DNA from: Taudactylus pleione
Lineage: Eukaryota; Chordata; Amphibia; Anura; Myobatrachidae
Length of the DNA stretch: 64,000 bases
Direction of reading: 5' to 3'
Assembly: GCA_031769625.1 (NCBI GenBank)
Contig: JAUIMM010000534.1
Coordinates: forward strand, 8,200,001-8,264,000
Shown here: piece by piece, positions 33,774 to 43,295 of the stretch
Layout of the letters: each line of letters starts with the position of its first letter
Position numbering within the stretch: the first letter of the stretch is position 1
Translations under genes and position numbers: made by a program
The notes under the pieces: generated by a model
The model's database searches: none
What the model was told of the DNA's origin: nothing
Seen by the model: the letters and a program-made list of their open reading frames with translations, nothing else

Positions 33774-34431
33774 GAATATTTCCCTGTTTTTTTTTTTAAC
33801 ACTTAGTGCAAATGTATTTTAATGTGTACCTATTTTTTTTTCTTTTCCTACCAACAAAATCACAACCCATTGGCAATACCCTGTATGTTTTTGGACAACT
33901 AACAAATTTAGCCCGGATATACCCCAACATGTTTAGTTATTTTGCCTTTTCTTTTCTTAATTTGTATGTTTTCCATTCAAAAATCTGTTTGTTTTTTAAT
34001 ATTGTTGTTTATGTCTGACTAAGCCAGATGTTTTCTTTGGCAAAACCCTGAGGACATTTGTTATGTGTGATTCTGTGCTGAAATTCTTTTTACGAGTAAA
34101 AGCCTGTTGGCAACATGTTTGTTATTTAATAAATTTTTACAATTAAATACAAATGGTTTGTGGTTTTTTTTTAGGAACGACAATTTGAGGTGGATAATGT
34201 ATGCCAACCCCTAAAAAAAAAATTAAACAACATTACTGCAAATGTTCTTAAGCTTTACAAATACATTTTTGCATTTCTTACACTATGGAAAGGCACCCAG
34301 CTTTGTTCACAAAGTATTTGAAATGCAGAATTACACCCTTTAATTTGTTCAAAAAAAGAGGACAAATGTTGGACCAACAAAAACTTTAATGCAATATAAT
34401 TTGAAAAATGGGCAAATATGAAAATAAAACA

Positions 34432-35789
34432 TTAAAATTGCTCCAAACTCAGCACAATGCGTTGGAGGCAGCAGTAGGCCTGCAATAAATGTCCACTTGT
34501 GGTTCGCAGCTCCTCCCTCATTTGCCCCAGGATGTGGGTTAGATCTGTGGACAGAAACATTTTTTTTAAGTTTAAAAACTTAATAAAAATTAGCAACAGT
34601 TGAACATTAAACATTATTCAATGTACCAAAAAGTGGGTAAACACAATGATGTTAGGGTGTGTTTGAAATTTTCATCCACACAACATTATTAATATGATTA
34701 TACTTTTATGGTGTAAAAACAATTGGAAACCCTAACTATGTGGCATAAGCCAAAAACCCCTATGATGATGTTAAAAATAATGGGAGGTGTATTCTTAAGT
34801 CATGATGGCCATATCCTTAAAAGACAATGCACGTATTCACTTCAAGAATGTTCTTGATAATCCAAAAATACAATGTGTTTGTTTGCTATGGCAAACATCA
34901 CTTTTCCTAATGAAGTTACATCTTAGTACATTTTAAACACAGTGTACACAACATCAACATGGGTAGTCTGGTTCCTAGCACCTTGCCAAGTTGTGTGACA
35001 TGGATAACAAAAAAAAAAAAAACACATTACAAAACACATACCATCAGAGTGGTGTGTCAAAACCCCAGATGTCGATGTGGCCGGAGATGGTGCAGGAGAT
35101 GGGGAGTAATTTGGAGTTGGGGGAATGGTGGAAGGGGAAATAGAGGTGCAAATATCCAAGGGAGGGGATATTTGGAATGAGTGGGCAGGGGAGGGAGGAA
35201 TACTCGGGGAGGATTGGAAGAGGGAGGGAGGGTTACTGGGGGAGTATGGTGGTGGGGAGGGAAGGCTGGGTTGAGCAGATGGGGAATGTAAGGGCTGCAG
35301 GTTGGCACCTGCATTTCCGATATTTCTGCGTGCCCTTCTCTGTCTTGTGTTTCTAAAATTTAAAGATTAAAAAAAAAAAAGATTAGTTTTCAATGTCGGC
35401 TACACAATACAAGTACACTTTACACATTAAGGACAATAGGGACAACATACAGGAGGGTTTTTTAACATTGACTAAAATAATTGGAAAAGGAACATACATT
35501 TTTAACAGTCTACTAATTATTACATTTATACAAACGCATACTTACGTCTGCATAGTCGCGCCCGTAAATTCCTCAAAAGGACAGGCGACCGGCGGCGCAG
35601 ATCTGACCAGCGCCTCTCTAATTGCGCTATATTGCACCTGTATCCCGCACTTCTAAGGGCTCGCCTCACCTCCGCACAGGCCGCCCGCTTTATGTGGTTG
35701 GAAACGGGCGGCTGTGCGGATGTAATCTGCCTGTCCATTATCTGCACCAGGATCAGCAGTTCCCGACGGGTAAAGGCCGCGGCTCTCAT
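34432..35789 (-). pseudogene. Harbinger-2 third gene: SANT-like, proline-rich protein, one-base defect
   Basis: Exons on the minus strand: 35789-35546 (244 nt, same length as in Harbinger-1), about 35352-35042 and 34544-34432. Exon 1 encodes AFTRRELLILVQIMDRQ and NIAQLERRWSDLRRR, clearly homologous to Harbinger-1. Exon 2 has an Arg-rich start (RQRRARRN) and a Pro/Ser stretch; exon 3 a short helix ending LQRIVLSLEQF. Exons 2 and 3 join in phase, but exon 1 enters exon 2 one base out of phase with the conserved Arg/Pro frame, pointing to a 1-bp loss near 35352 or an unusual acceptor. Otherwise no stop is seen. Confidence 0.68.
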
Positions 35790-36675
35790 GATGGCAATGG
35801 CCGATTTTTCAGAAAACATGAAATATACATGGGCTAAAAAAAAGATGATTGGCTAAAATATTTACTCAGTTTCCAAAAAAAACCACTATTGGCCAATCCT
35901 TTAATCATGTGGCCCAAAAAATAAGGTCACATTTGATTGGCTACAACACGCAGTGTGCAATTGCAAACATAAGAGTGCAAATGATCCTAAAGCAAAATGC
36001 ACATGCATTTTTAAAGTTAACACACTTATCAACAGTACATTCACTGATAATAAATCTTACTTTGTTTTTAAAATTGTGTGAAAAAAAAAACCGGAGAAAA
36101 CACCCACAGAATGAACAATAAAGTTTATTGACACACGATAAAAAACTCGTTTTAAAGAACAGCAAGAGTTAAACACACTTAATTAGATAATTGACAAGCT
36201 CATAACAAGCTGATCGATAGTCCATGAAAACATGACATGTGACCATCAAAACAACACATACGGCCGCAAACATCAGAACATAAATAGCATACAGCGACTG
36301 ACAGCGCCTGACTACGATTGTTTCATTCGTATGATCAGATCAGTCGGTAGCTAGAGGAGGTGCAATGCTAACGAGTGGGTGTCACTTTGTTTACGATCGA
36401 CCTGCCGTACGATCGGAATTTGCGGTCGTTGCCCTACGACCGTGCGGCCGCTACGACCGACTCTGAATGAGGTCCTACATGAGGATCATAGCGTGTAACT
36501 GCTGTACTTTTACTTGAATAATACTTTGTGCTTTGGAACCACAGGTTCTAGGTCTGGAGTCTTTATTTACTGTATGACTGCGTACGAAAAGTAGCATCAT
36601 CCTTAGAGGTTTACAGGAAGGATATTAGAAGGTATAGGCAGGGGTATATAGAGGTTCAAAGGCAGTATCATTAGT

Positions 36676-36693
36676 TGGGGGCTCGTAGTGAAG
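36676..36693 (+). promoter_or_regulatory. ERV primer-binding site (tRNA-Pro type)
   Basis: TGGGGGCTCG follows the LTR end by five bases and matches the first ten bases of the common tRNA-Pro primer-binding site; the later bases diverge. This fixes the plus-strand orientation of the provirus. Confidence 0.7.
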
Positions 36694-37031
36694 TCACTTA
36701 CCCGCTCACATGGCACTTACGGTTATCGATTTCTTGCCAAAGGGTGGAGTGGCCACATGCAGGGTTTACCTGCAACCGCTCGGTGCTGAGAGATCGCTAC
36801 CCGTTTTTGTGTGAGCCAGGGACGCTGACTAGAATCCAGGGACAAGAGAGGAAAAAGTTTGTTTTCCTTTGTTGATAGAACCTAACATTTAAAGGGGTGC
36901 CGCAGTATTGAACACACGGCTGAGTCGCAGTTTTGCGCACAGTAATGACGCACTTTTGTGTACGCAGCTAAAGGTTGTCATACGGTTGTGTGGTAGTCAC
37001 ATTATTGTGTATGCGACTGGTCGCACAATAA
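36694..37031 (+). other. ERV leader, first part
   Basis: Non-coding sequence between the primer-binding site and the hAT MITE at 37039; it resumes at 37716-38180 up to the gag ATG. No gene is expected. A packaging signal would lie here in a functional provirus but cannot be identified by eye. Confidence 0.5.
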
Positions 37032-37038
37032 CGTATAC

Positions 37039-37708
37039 CAGGGCCGAAACTAGGATTTTTGTCACCCAGGGCAAGGCCATAATTTGGCGCCCCCCCCAAA
37101 ATATACAACATAGCATAATGTGTTATAAGGGGCATTATTGTGGCATGTCTTATAAGGGTCATTAATGTGTGGCAAAATTAATACAACACATTCTGCCACA
37201 GTAATGCCCCTTACAACACATTATGCCACAGTAATGCCCCTTATACAATAAGCCACAGTAATGCCCCATATACATTATGCCACAGTAAGGTTCCTTACTC
37301 ATTATGCCACAGTAAGGCCTCTTTTACATTAAGCCACAGTAAGGCCCCATCTCCCTTCTCTTACCTGCCAGGGCCGTGCGGTGGGTGATCTCGGGGTGGC
37401 GCGGGACGGAGCTGCCACACGCTGGAGAACTGTCAGTACTGCCATCATTGGAATGTTGCGCCGCTTGCGAACCAATTGGAGCTCACATACTTGCAGCCCC
37501 TGCTGATTGGCTGCTGGTCCGCGAGCACAAATTGGCTTGTGACCGGCACCACATTAGACTGATGGTGTCTCTGTGCCTCTCAAGGCCAGGATGCGGCTCC
37601 AAACCCACAAGAGAAGCAGCCTAGTCTGCCGGCAACCTTTCCCGGCACCACCTCAAGTCCGGCACCTGGGTCACGTGCCCCGTTAGACCCCCCCTAGTTG
37701 CGGCCCTG
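37039..37708. mobile_element. Non-autonomous hAT MITE in ERV leader
   Basis: The ends are CAGGGCCGAAACTAGG and, inverted, CAGGGCCGCAACTAGG. The direct repeat CGTATAC lies on both sides (37032-37038 and 37709-37715). The centre (37120-37345) carries the ATTATGCCACAGTAATGCCC short repeat seen in other hAT MITEs here. Non-coding. Confidence 0.85.
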
Positions 37709-38507
37709 CGTATACGTACTTCCGGTCGTGCTGCCACATGTTTAAACAAAGCCGTTGAGGTTTACATTCTTTTCAATTGTTGTCAATATCTGGGTTAACG
37801 TGTATTTTTCTGCGCAGAAACAAAGTGTGTAACAGTGAGTATTTGTTGGTAAGGGTAACTTGTTCCCTAAAGTTAGAGGTATCGTATGACCTTTAAGGGC
37901 TAAGTGCTAGCCGCTCGATAAGCAGCTTACCATTCTATACACAGTAGCAGGTGTACATGTTGTCTTTGTTGTAGAGAGGTGCGTGGAAGTAGCCGACTTA
38001 AACTTCCAAAGGTGTGGAAGTTGCCTTCTTAAATCTTATCCGGGTGTGTGGAGTAGCCTTCTTCAAATCTTCACAGGTGTGTGGGCGCTGACGTTTAAAT
38101 CGTCCACAGGTAAGTGAAAGTATCTTGACTGTCTTTCACCAGTTTAAATCTTTATTGAAAAACATAGGAGTTGTCTCAGAATGGGGGCCATGCAAACAAT
38201 AGAGATGTTAGACAATGATGTGCTGCTAATGGAAGCGCCGTTTGGATCGGCCTGTCGTATTATGCATACTAAGGGCCTGATTCAGAGCCGCTCGTAAGCG
38301 GCCGCTCGTTCGCTCCGAGCGATGTTCGCACATCTGCGCATGCGTATGGGTCGTAATTAGGGGTGAGCGGGTTCGGATTTCTGAAATCCGAACCCCCCCG
38401 ATCTGAGGCCGATCCGAGTCAGGCTCGACTTTTCCCGCCTGACTCGGATCTGAAGTCAAGGCAAAACGTCATCATCCCGCCTTCCGGGTCTCGCGGGTTT
38501 TGGATCC

Positions 38508-38515
38508 TATATAAG
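38508..38515 (+). promoter_or_regulatory. TATA box of hAT-B
   Basis: TATATAAG at the same distance from the terminus as in hAT-A, with identical flanks (GATCC before, GTACC after). Confidence 0.6.
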
Positions 38516-38917
38516 GTACCCACGTCGGCGCCATTTTCTCACTCGGCTGTGGACAGTGAAGAGGGAGGGTGGGAGTTAGGGCTGGCTGGGCTGTGTAGTG
38601 TAGTGTAGTGCAGAGTAGTGTTGTGCTGTGCTGCGCTGTGCTGCTGTTGTCCATAGGGGCTGTGTCCACTACTTCAAAGTCCATAGGGGCTGGCTGTGTT
38701 GTGCTGTGCTGCTGTTGTCAATAGGGGCTGTGTCCACTACTTCAAAGTCCATAGGGGCTGGCTGGACTGTGTTGTGCAGTCAGTTGTCCATAGGGGCTGT
38801 GTCCACTCCAAAGTCCTGTGCAGTGTCCCAGTCTTAAAGGGGTGCTGTAGTGTTGTCCAGGGGGTGCTCTGTCCGTCAGGGGTGCTCCCCCCAAGTGCTA
38901 AAAAAAAATTATTTTTT

Positions 38918-39410
38918 CTGTGTTTGTGAATTGTGTGCGCAGTAGCCGCATGTGCATCAACAAAGTAGTGCCAAGTGTGCGCCTGTGTCATAAGTAAAGG
39001 GCCGGCTGGCTTGACCGTTAAAGGGTGCTGTAACCCCCAAAGTACACTCCAAACCAAATAAAAAAATATTTTCAGTGTTTGTGAATTGTGTGCGCAGTAG
39101 CCGCACGTGCATCAACAAAGTAGTGGCAAGCGTGCGCCTGTGTCATAAGTAAAGGGCCAGCTGGCTTGACCGTTAAAGGGTGCTGTAACCCCTAAAGTAC
39201 ACTCCAAACCAAATAAAAAAATATTTTCTGTGTTTGTGAATTGTGTGCACTGTGGCTGCACGTGCATCAACAAAGGAGCAGCGCCAAGCGTGCGCCTGTG
39301 TCCCATAAGTAAAGGGCCGGCTGGCTCATTTCTTAAAGGGTGGTGTAACCCACAAAGTGCACTAGTCTCCAACAAAAATAAAAAAATATTTTCTGTGTTT
39401 GTGTGCGCCT
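38918..39410. repeat. 158-bp leader repeat of hAT-B, three copies
   Basis: Three copies plus a partial one of the same unit as in hAT-A (TTTGTGAATTGTGTGCGCAG start). The last copy has the diverged form GGAGCAGCGCCAAGCG, as in the last hAT-A copy, so the array shrank or grew on its upstream side. Confidence 0.92.
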
Positions 39411-39440
39411 TAGCCGCACGTATATATCAATATAACATAA

Positions 39441-40466
39441 ATGGAGGACCAAACTTTCTCCAATAAAAATAAAATAGGGAAAGATCAAGAACCACTTCCT
39501 CCCAGTGCTGAAACTGCTGCCATTAGTCATGACATAGACGATAACATGCCATCAACGTCGTCTGCCAAGGCCGATGCCCAATGTCATAGTAGAGGGCACA
39601 TACAATCCCAAATGACAAAGTTCAGGAAAATTACTTTGAAAAAAACATTTAAATCATCTGAAGAGAAACGTAAACTTGCCAATATGCCATTTACGACACG
39701 GAGTGGCAAGGAACGGCTAAGGTCTTTCCCTATGTTCATGACTAGTGGTTCAGCTTCACATGACGATGGAAGCCCTCCTCCCGCTAAAAATATCAAACGA
39801 GTTAAGCTTGCAAAAGCACAGCGAAGAACTGTGCGTTCTAAGAAGATATCACAAATCCCCAAGGAGAGTCCAAGTGTGGTGGCGGTTGCAATGCCTAACC
39901 TTCCCAGCACTGGACGGGAAGAGGTGGCTCTTTCCACCATTTGCACGCCCCCTGCAAGTGCTGAAAGGAGCACCCACAGTCCGCTTGCTGATATGCAAAT
40001 TGAAGATCTCACTGTTGAAGTACAACAGGATGAGGATACTGGTGTAGCTGGCACTGAGGAGGAAGTTGGCAAGGAGGATTCTGATGGTGATGTGGTTTGT
40101 TTAAATCAGGCTCCGGGGGAGACAGTTGTTGTCCGTGGGATGAAAAAGCCCATCACGGTCATGCCTGGGCAGAAGACCAAACATTCCACCTCTTTGGTCT
40201 GGCAATATTTCTATCCAAATCCGGACAACAACTGTCTTGCCATATGTACCATATGTAAAGGTGAAATAAGTAGGGGTAGGGACGTTAACCACCTAGGAAC
40301 ACCCTCCCTTATACGGCACCTGCAGCACGTTCATAAAAAGTTACTGTCAAGTTCAGAAACTTTGGCTAAGACCGTAAGCAGTCCAGGGACACCTAAATCC
40401 CTTTTTCCTGTTTTATCCAAGGAATCGGTGGATGAGGAGGATGAGGACGACATCTTGCCTCCGTAG
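39441..40466 (+). CDS. hAT-B BED-finger protein lacking the transposase core (341 aa)
   Basis: An uninterrupted frame from the ATG at 39441 to the stop at 40466. It has a Ser/basic N-terminus (KKIKRV-type basic runs), an acidic stretch, then the BED zinc finger (SLVWQYFYPNPDNN, CTIC, SLIRHLQHVH) and, after FPVLSK, a direct in-frame jump to the acidic C-terminal tail ESVDEEDEDDILPP of the transposase. The deletion removes both catalytic Asp regions and the hATC domain. The same region of hAT-A has a stop and a 22-bp deletion, while here both are absent. It should still bind the element ends but could not cut; a repressor role is inference. BED-only derivatives are known among domesticated hAT genes. 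Confidence 0.75.
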   Translation: MEDQTFSNKNKIGKDQEPLPPSAETAAISHDIDDNMPSTSSAKADAQCHSRGHIQSQMTKFRKITLKKTFKSSEEKRKLANMPFTTRSGKERLRSFPMFMTSGSASHDDGSPPPAKNIKRVKLAKAQRRTVRSKKISQIPKESPSVVAVAMPNLPSTGREEVALSTICTPPASAERSTHSPLADMQIEDLTVEVQQDEDTGVAGTEEEVGKEDSDGDVVCLNQAPGETVVVRGMKKPITVMPGQKTKHSTSLVWQYFYPNPDNNCLAICTICKGEISRGRDVNHLGTPSLIRHLQHVHKKLLSSSETLAKTVSSPGTPKSLFPVLSKESVDEEDEDDILPP

Positions 40467-42269
40467 AGCCAGTTTGTGCAGGGACACATTAATTGCCAGC
40501 TTGTTTTTTGGGGGCCCAAACGAACCAATCATTTCAGCCACAGTCATGTGGCAGACCCTGGCGCTGAAATGATTGGTTTGTTAAAGTGTGCATGTCCTAT
40601 TTATACAACATAAGGGTGGGTGGGAGGGCCCAAGGACAATTCCATCTTGCACCTCTTTTTTTTCTTTGCAGTATGTACTGTTTGGGGCCTAGTATTTCAA
40701 ACTGCCATCCTGTCTGCCACTGCAGTGTCACTCCTAGATGGGCCACGTGTTTGTGCCGCCCACTCGTGTCGCTTAGCATAGTCATCCAGCTACCTCGGTG
40801 CAATCTTTTGGCCATAAAAACAATATTGTGAGGTGTTCAGAATAGACTGGAAATGAGTGGAAATTAAGGTTATTGAGGTTAGTAATTGCATAGGAGCAGA
40901 AAAACTCCCAAATTCTGTGATTTAAGCTGTTTTTATGCTTTTTAAAAAAAAAATACAGATCCAAAACACAAAACCCAGAACCCAAAACACGGAAGGGTGG
41001 TTTTGGCAAAACCAATCCAGATCCAAAACACGAAGAAAGATCCAGATCCAAAACCAAAACACGAAAAGTGGCCGGTGCACACCCCTAGTCGTAATGCGCA
41101 TGCACCAACCAGTCAGTGCGGTCGGAAAACGTATGTACGCAAAATTGCGAGTGCCTGCTAATTTGAGTGACAGGATGAGGCGTTTGTGGGTGGTAACAGG
41201 GGAAGGTGCTTGAAAACAGGGAGTGGATATCCGAACGCAGGCGTGCCAAATGGTCAAAACGGGCGTTTTAAGGGTGTGCATAATTAACAAAGCAGCGTCA
41301 TCGGCCACGTCACTTGGTTGTCTCTTAGCCTGAACTGTTCGCATGATTGCGGTAGGAAAATCCAACCACAACCAGTGCAAGCAGTTCAGACGCCTTTCGA
41401 TGTACTCGATTAATCTAATAAATAGCGGAGATGACGTATAATGTGAGCGGCCAGGGGGCGTCTTTTCAAAATAGCGAGCGCATGTTTCGTTCGCTCGCTC
41501 AGACATAGAGGCGTCAACAGACCGCAAAGAGCGAGTGCTCAATTTAAATAGCCGGTCCCTTTTTCTGAACGAGCGAGCGCAAATAGCGTCCGGCTCTGAA
41601 TCAGGCCCTAAGTACGGTACTTATGCAATAAGGTATTGTGATGCATGGTTTAAAATGATGATGAAGAGTGTTAGACTGTTTCCCAGAATTGGTAGTTTTG
41701 ATAAAGATGTATTAGATAATGTCCAGGATCACATCAGTCTGATGCGCTCCCGAGAGAAAAAGGACAAATATTATGAATGTTTAAAGTTGTGGCAGCATGA
41801 AGGGGGATGCGTGGCTTAAAAATGCGCAAGCGACGCAAACTAGCATTGTGAGCGCTTTGCCAGAGAATACATCCGCAACGCTGAAATGCAATGCGGGCAA
41901 GCCGCAAAATGGTGCGCACGTGCAGCAAGGTAGCATTGTGGAAGGTATTGCCAGCAGTTCACGCGCACCACCCCCACCTTATGTGGCTGGAGGTGCAAGA
42001 TCAGTTACCAAAAATACCCATAAAAATGTAACAAGCAATTTGTACCCTCTCTTAAGCAACTATAAAGAAAATGTTCATGATGTGGATGATGAGCCTATTG
42101 TAATGTCTGCCATTTCCCATGCTGTACAAATGATAGATGCTATGCCACGACAACAATCACAAGTGGTGCCGCCATCTCCATCGGTAACAGCAAGGGAAGT
42201 GCTAACACCCTCTGCACCCGTAGAGGAAGTTGTTAATACCATACGTAGCAGCAACAGATTAAACCCCCA

Positions 42270-43122
42270 CGGCCCGACAAAGCCGGAGGCACACACTGAC
42301 AGCCTAACATCAGAGCGGGACTGCAGACCACGCGACAGACGGAGCGAGTCTCACCGCCTATACCACCTGTAAGAATCAGAAGAGACCCGCGCCTCAGATA
42401 GCCGGAGAGTAGAAGCTGCGCCCACGGACCTGAACGGCAGAAATCCAGCGGTGATCGTCCGTGACGCCAGCATCAAGAGACTGGAGTCTCTGCAGCCCAG
42501 GAAGGGTAAGTCACCCACGGGGCTCATCACGGCCGGACCCCAGCGGTTATACAAACATTCCAAACAGCCATTTACTTATTGATTCAACGACGACCATACC
42601 AGGGTCCCTACACAATAAGCAACGTTGGTCCATTTTAACTGGACACCATCGGGACAATACAAATACAGAATCCCCATTTCCCCCCCCCCTTTCCCCCCAC
42701 CTAAGCACTATTGTCATTTGTCTATTACACACATCCACACACTCACCCTTCCCAATGTCAGTTTGTATTGTATACGTGCTGTAATGTTATATGTGGACGT
42801 CTTATAATCACCAAGTGCCAGCAAGAGATTATACAGCATCCAATATATGTGTGGTAACAATTTACTTTCATCTGATACAGAGATCTAATCAAACACATGT
42901 TAAAAGTTCATTCTTTTTTATTCAGGTATAACATAGAATTGTCATTTAAAATATTGCCAACAGACGCCGCAGGTGTCTGTTAAAAAGTCTGTATATGATC
43001 TGATAGGGGCAACATATTGATAAATAAAAGATTTTAAGAAAGACCAACATCTATTCATTTATTTAAACGATATACTATACATAGGTAGAGCGCTGAGGTA
43101 AAATTATAAAAATCAAGTATCC
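42270..43122 (+). repeat. PLE upstream pseudo-LTR
   Basis: A direct repeat of 47762-48600, starting CGGCCCGACAAAGCCGGAG and ending in ATAAAAATCAAG. The C-run (42679-42697) and the T-rich CATTCTTTTTTATTCAGG segment are shared. It differs by small indels, for example TTTCATCTGATACAGAG here against TTTACAGAG downstream. It should carry the promoter. Confidence 0.9.
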
Positions 43123-43295
43123 ATATGCAAATTGAGGGTGGTTACCTCATATGCCTACAGCTGCCCCCGACACAAGGTTTATTTATTCTTAGAGCGCTGG
43201 TGCATACATGCAATAACATTTCGTGAATCAAACTCTAAACCAGGTCTGTACTAGCAGCTCAGATAAAGATCTATACATACCTTCTTAATACACGT

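Larger units (their letters stand above)
28974..36475 (+). mobile_element. Harbinger-2: 7.5-kb three-gene PIF/Harbinger element
   Basis: The termini GGACCTCATTCAGAGTC (left) and, inverted, GGACCTCATTCAGAGTCGG (right) are flanked by TAT (28971-28973) and TAC (36476-36478), a TSD with one change. It holds a Myb/SANT gene (minus, 29837-30687), a transposase (plus, 32639-33773) and a third gene (minus, 34432-35789), with tandem arrays at 30763-31345 and 31454-31800 between the first two. Same layout as Harbinger-1 but clearly diverged. It is inserted in the ERV 5' LTR. Confidence 0.9.
28656..36670 (+). mobile_element. ERV 5' LTR, split by Harbinger-2
   Basis: The LTR starts TGTTAGGATTTGC at 28656 and ends GTATCA at 36670, just before a primer-binding site. 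Without the Harbinger-2 insertion (28974-36475 plus the TSD) it is about 510 bp. A TATA box is at 28821. No 3' LTR is found in the window, so the provirus is truncated. Confidence 0.75.
38358..41087 (+). mobile_element. hAT-B: internally deleted relative of hAT-A
   Basis: The inverted ends TAGGGGTG and CACCCCTA are flanked by a perfect TSD, GTCGTAAT, at 38350-38357 and 41088-41095. It shares promoter, leader and 3' end with hAT-A. It differs by having three leader repeats instead of about 14 and by a deletion of about 2.1 kb in the transposase gene between TCCAAG and GAATCGG. It encodes one intact frame, 39441-40466. Confidence 0.95.
38273..41608. mobile_element. Harbinger MITE carrying hAT-B
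   Basis: The ends GGGCCTGATTCAGAGCCG are inverted at both sides; TSD TAA at 38270-38272 and 41609-41611. Its native length without hAT-B is about 600 bp. The subterminal box (GAGTGACAGGATGAGGCG, then AACGCAGGCGTGCC) lies at 41167-41250. The termini match the Harbinger-1 right end. Confidence 0.9.
38181..42255 (+). pseudogene. ERV gag, matrix and PPPY-containing region (interrupted)
   Basis: Gag starts at the ATG at 38181 with Gly at position 2, a myristoylation-type start usual for retroviral matrix. After 30 codons a Harbinger MITE (38273-41608) interrupts; coding resumes across the TAA TSD without frame change. A frameshift and stop near 41800-41819 separate the matrix part from the next frame (41797-42255), which contains PPPPY, a late-domain motif used to recruit the budding machinery. 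The gene continues at 48615 beyond the PLE insertion. The copy is non-functional. Confidence 0.75.
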
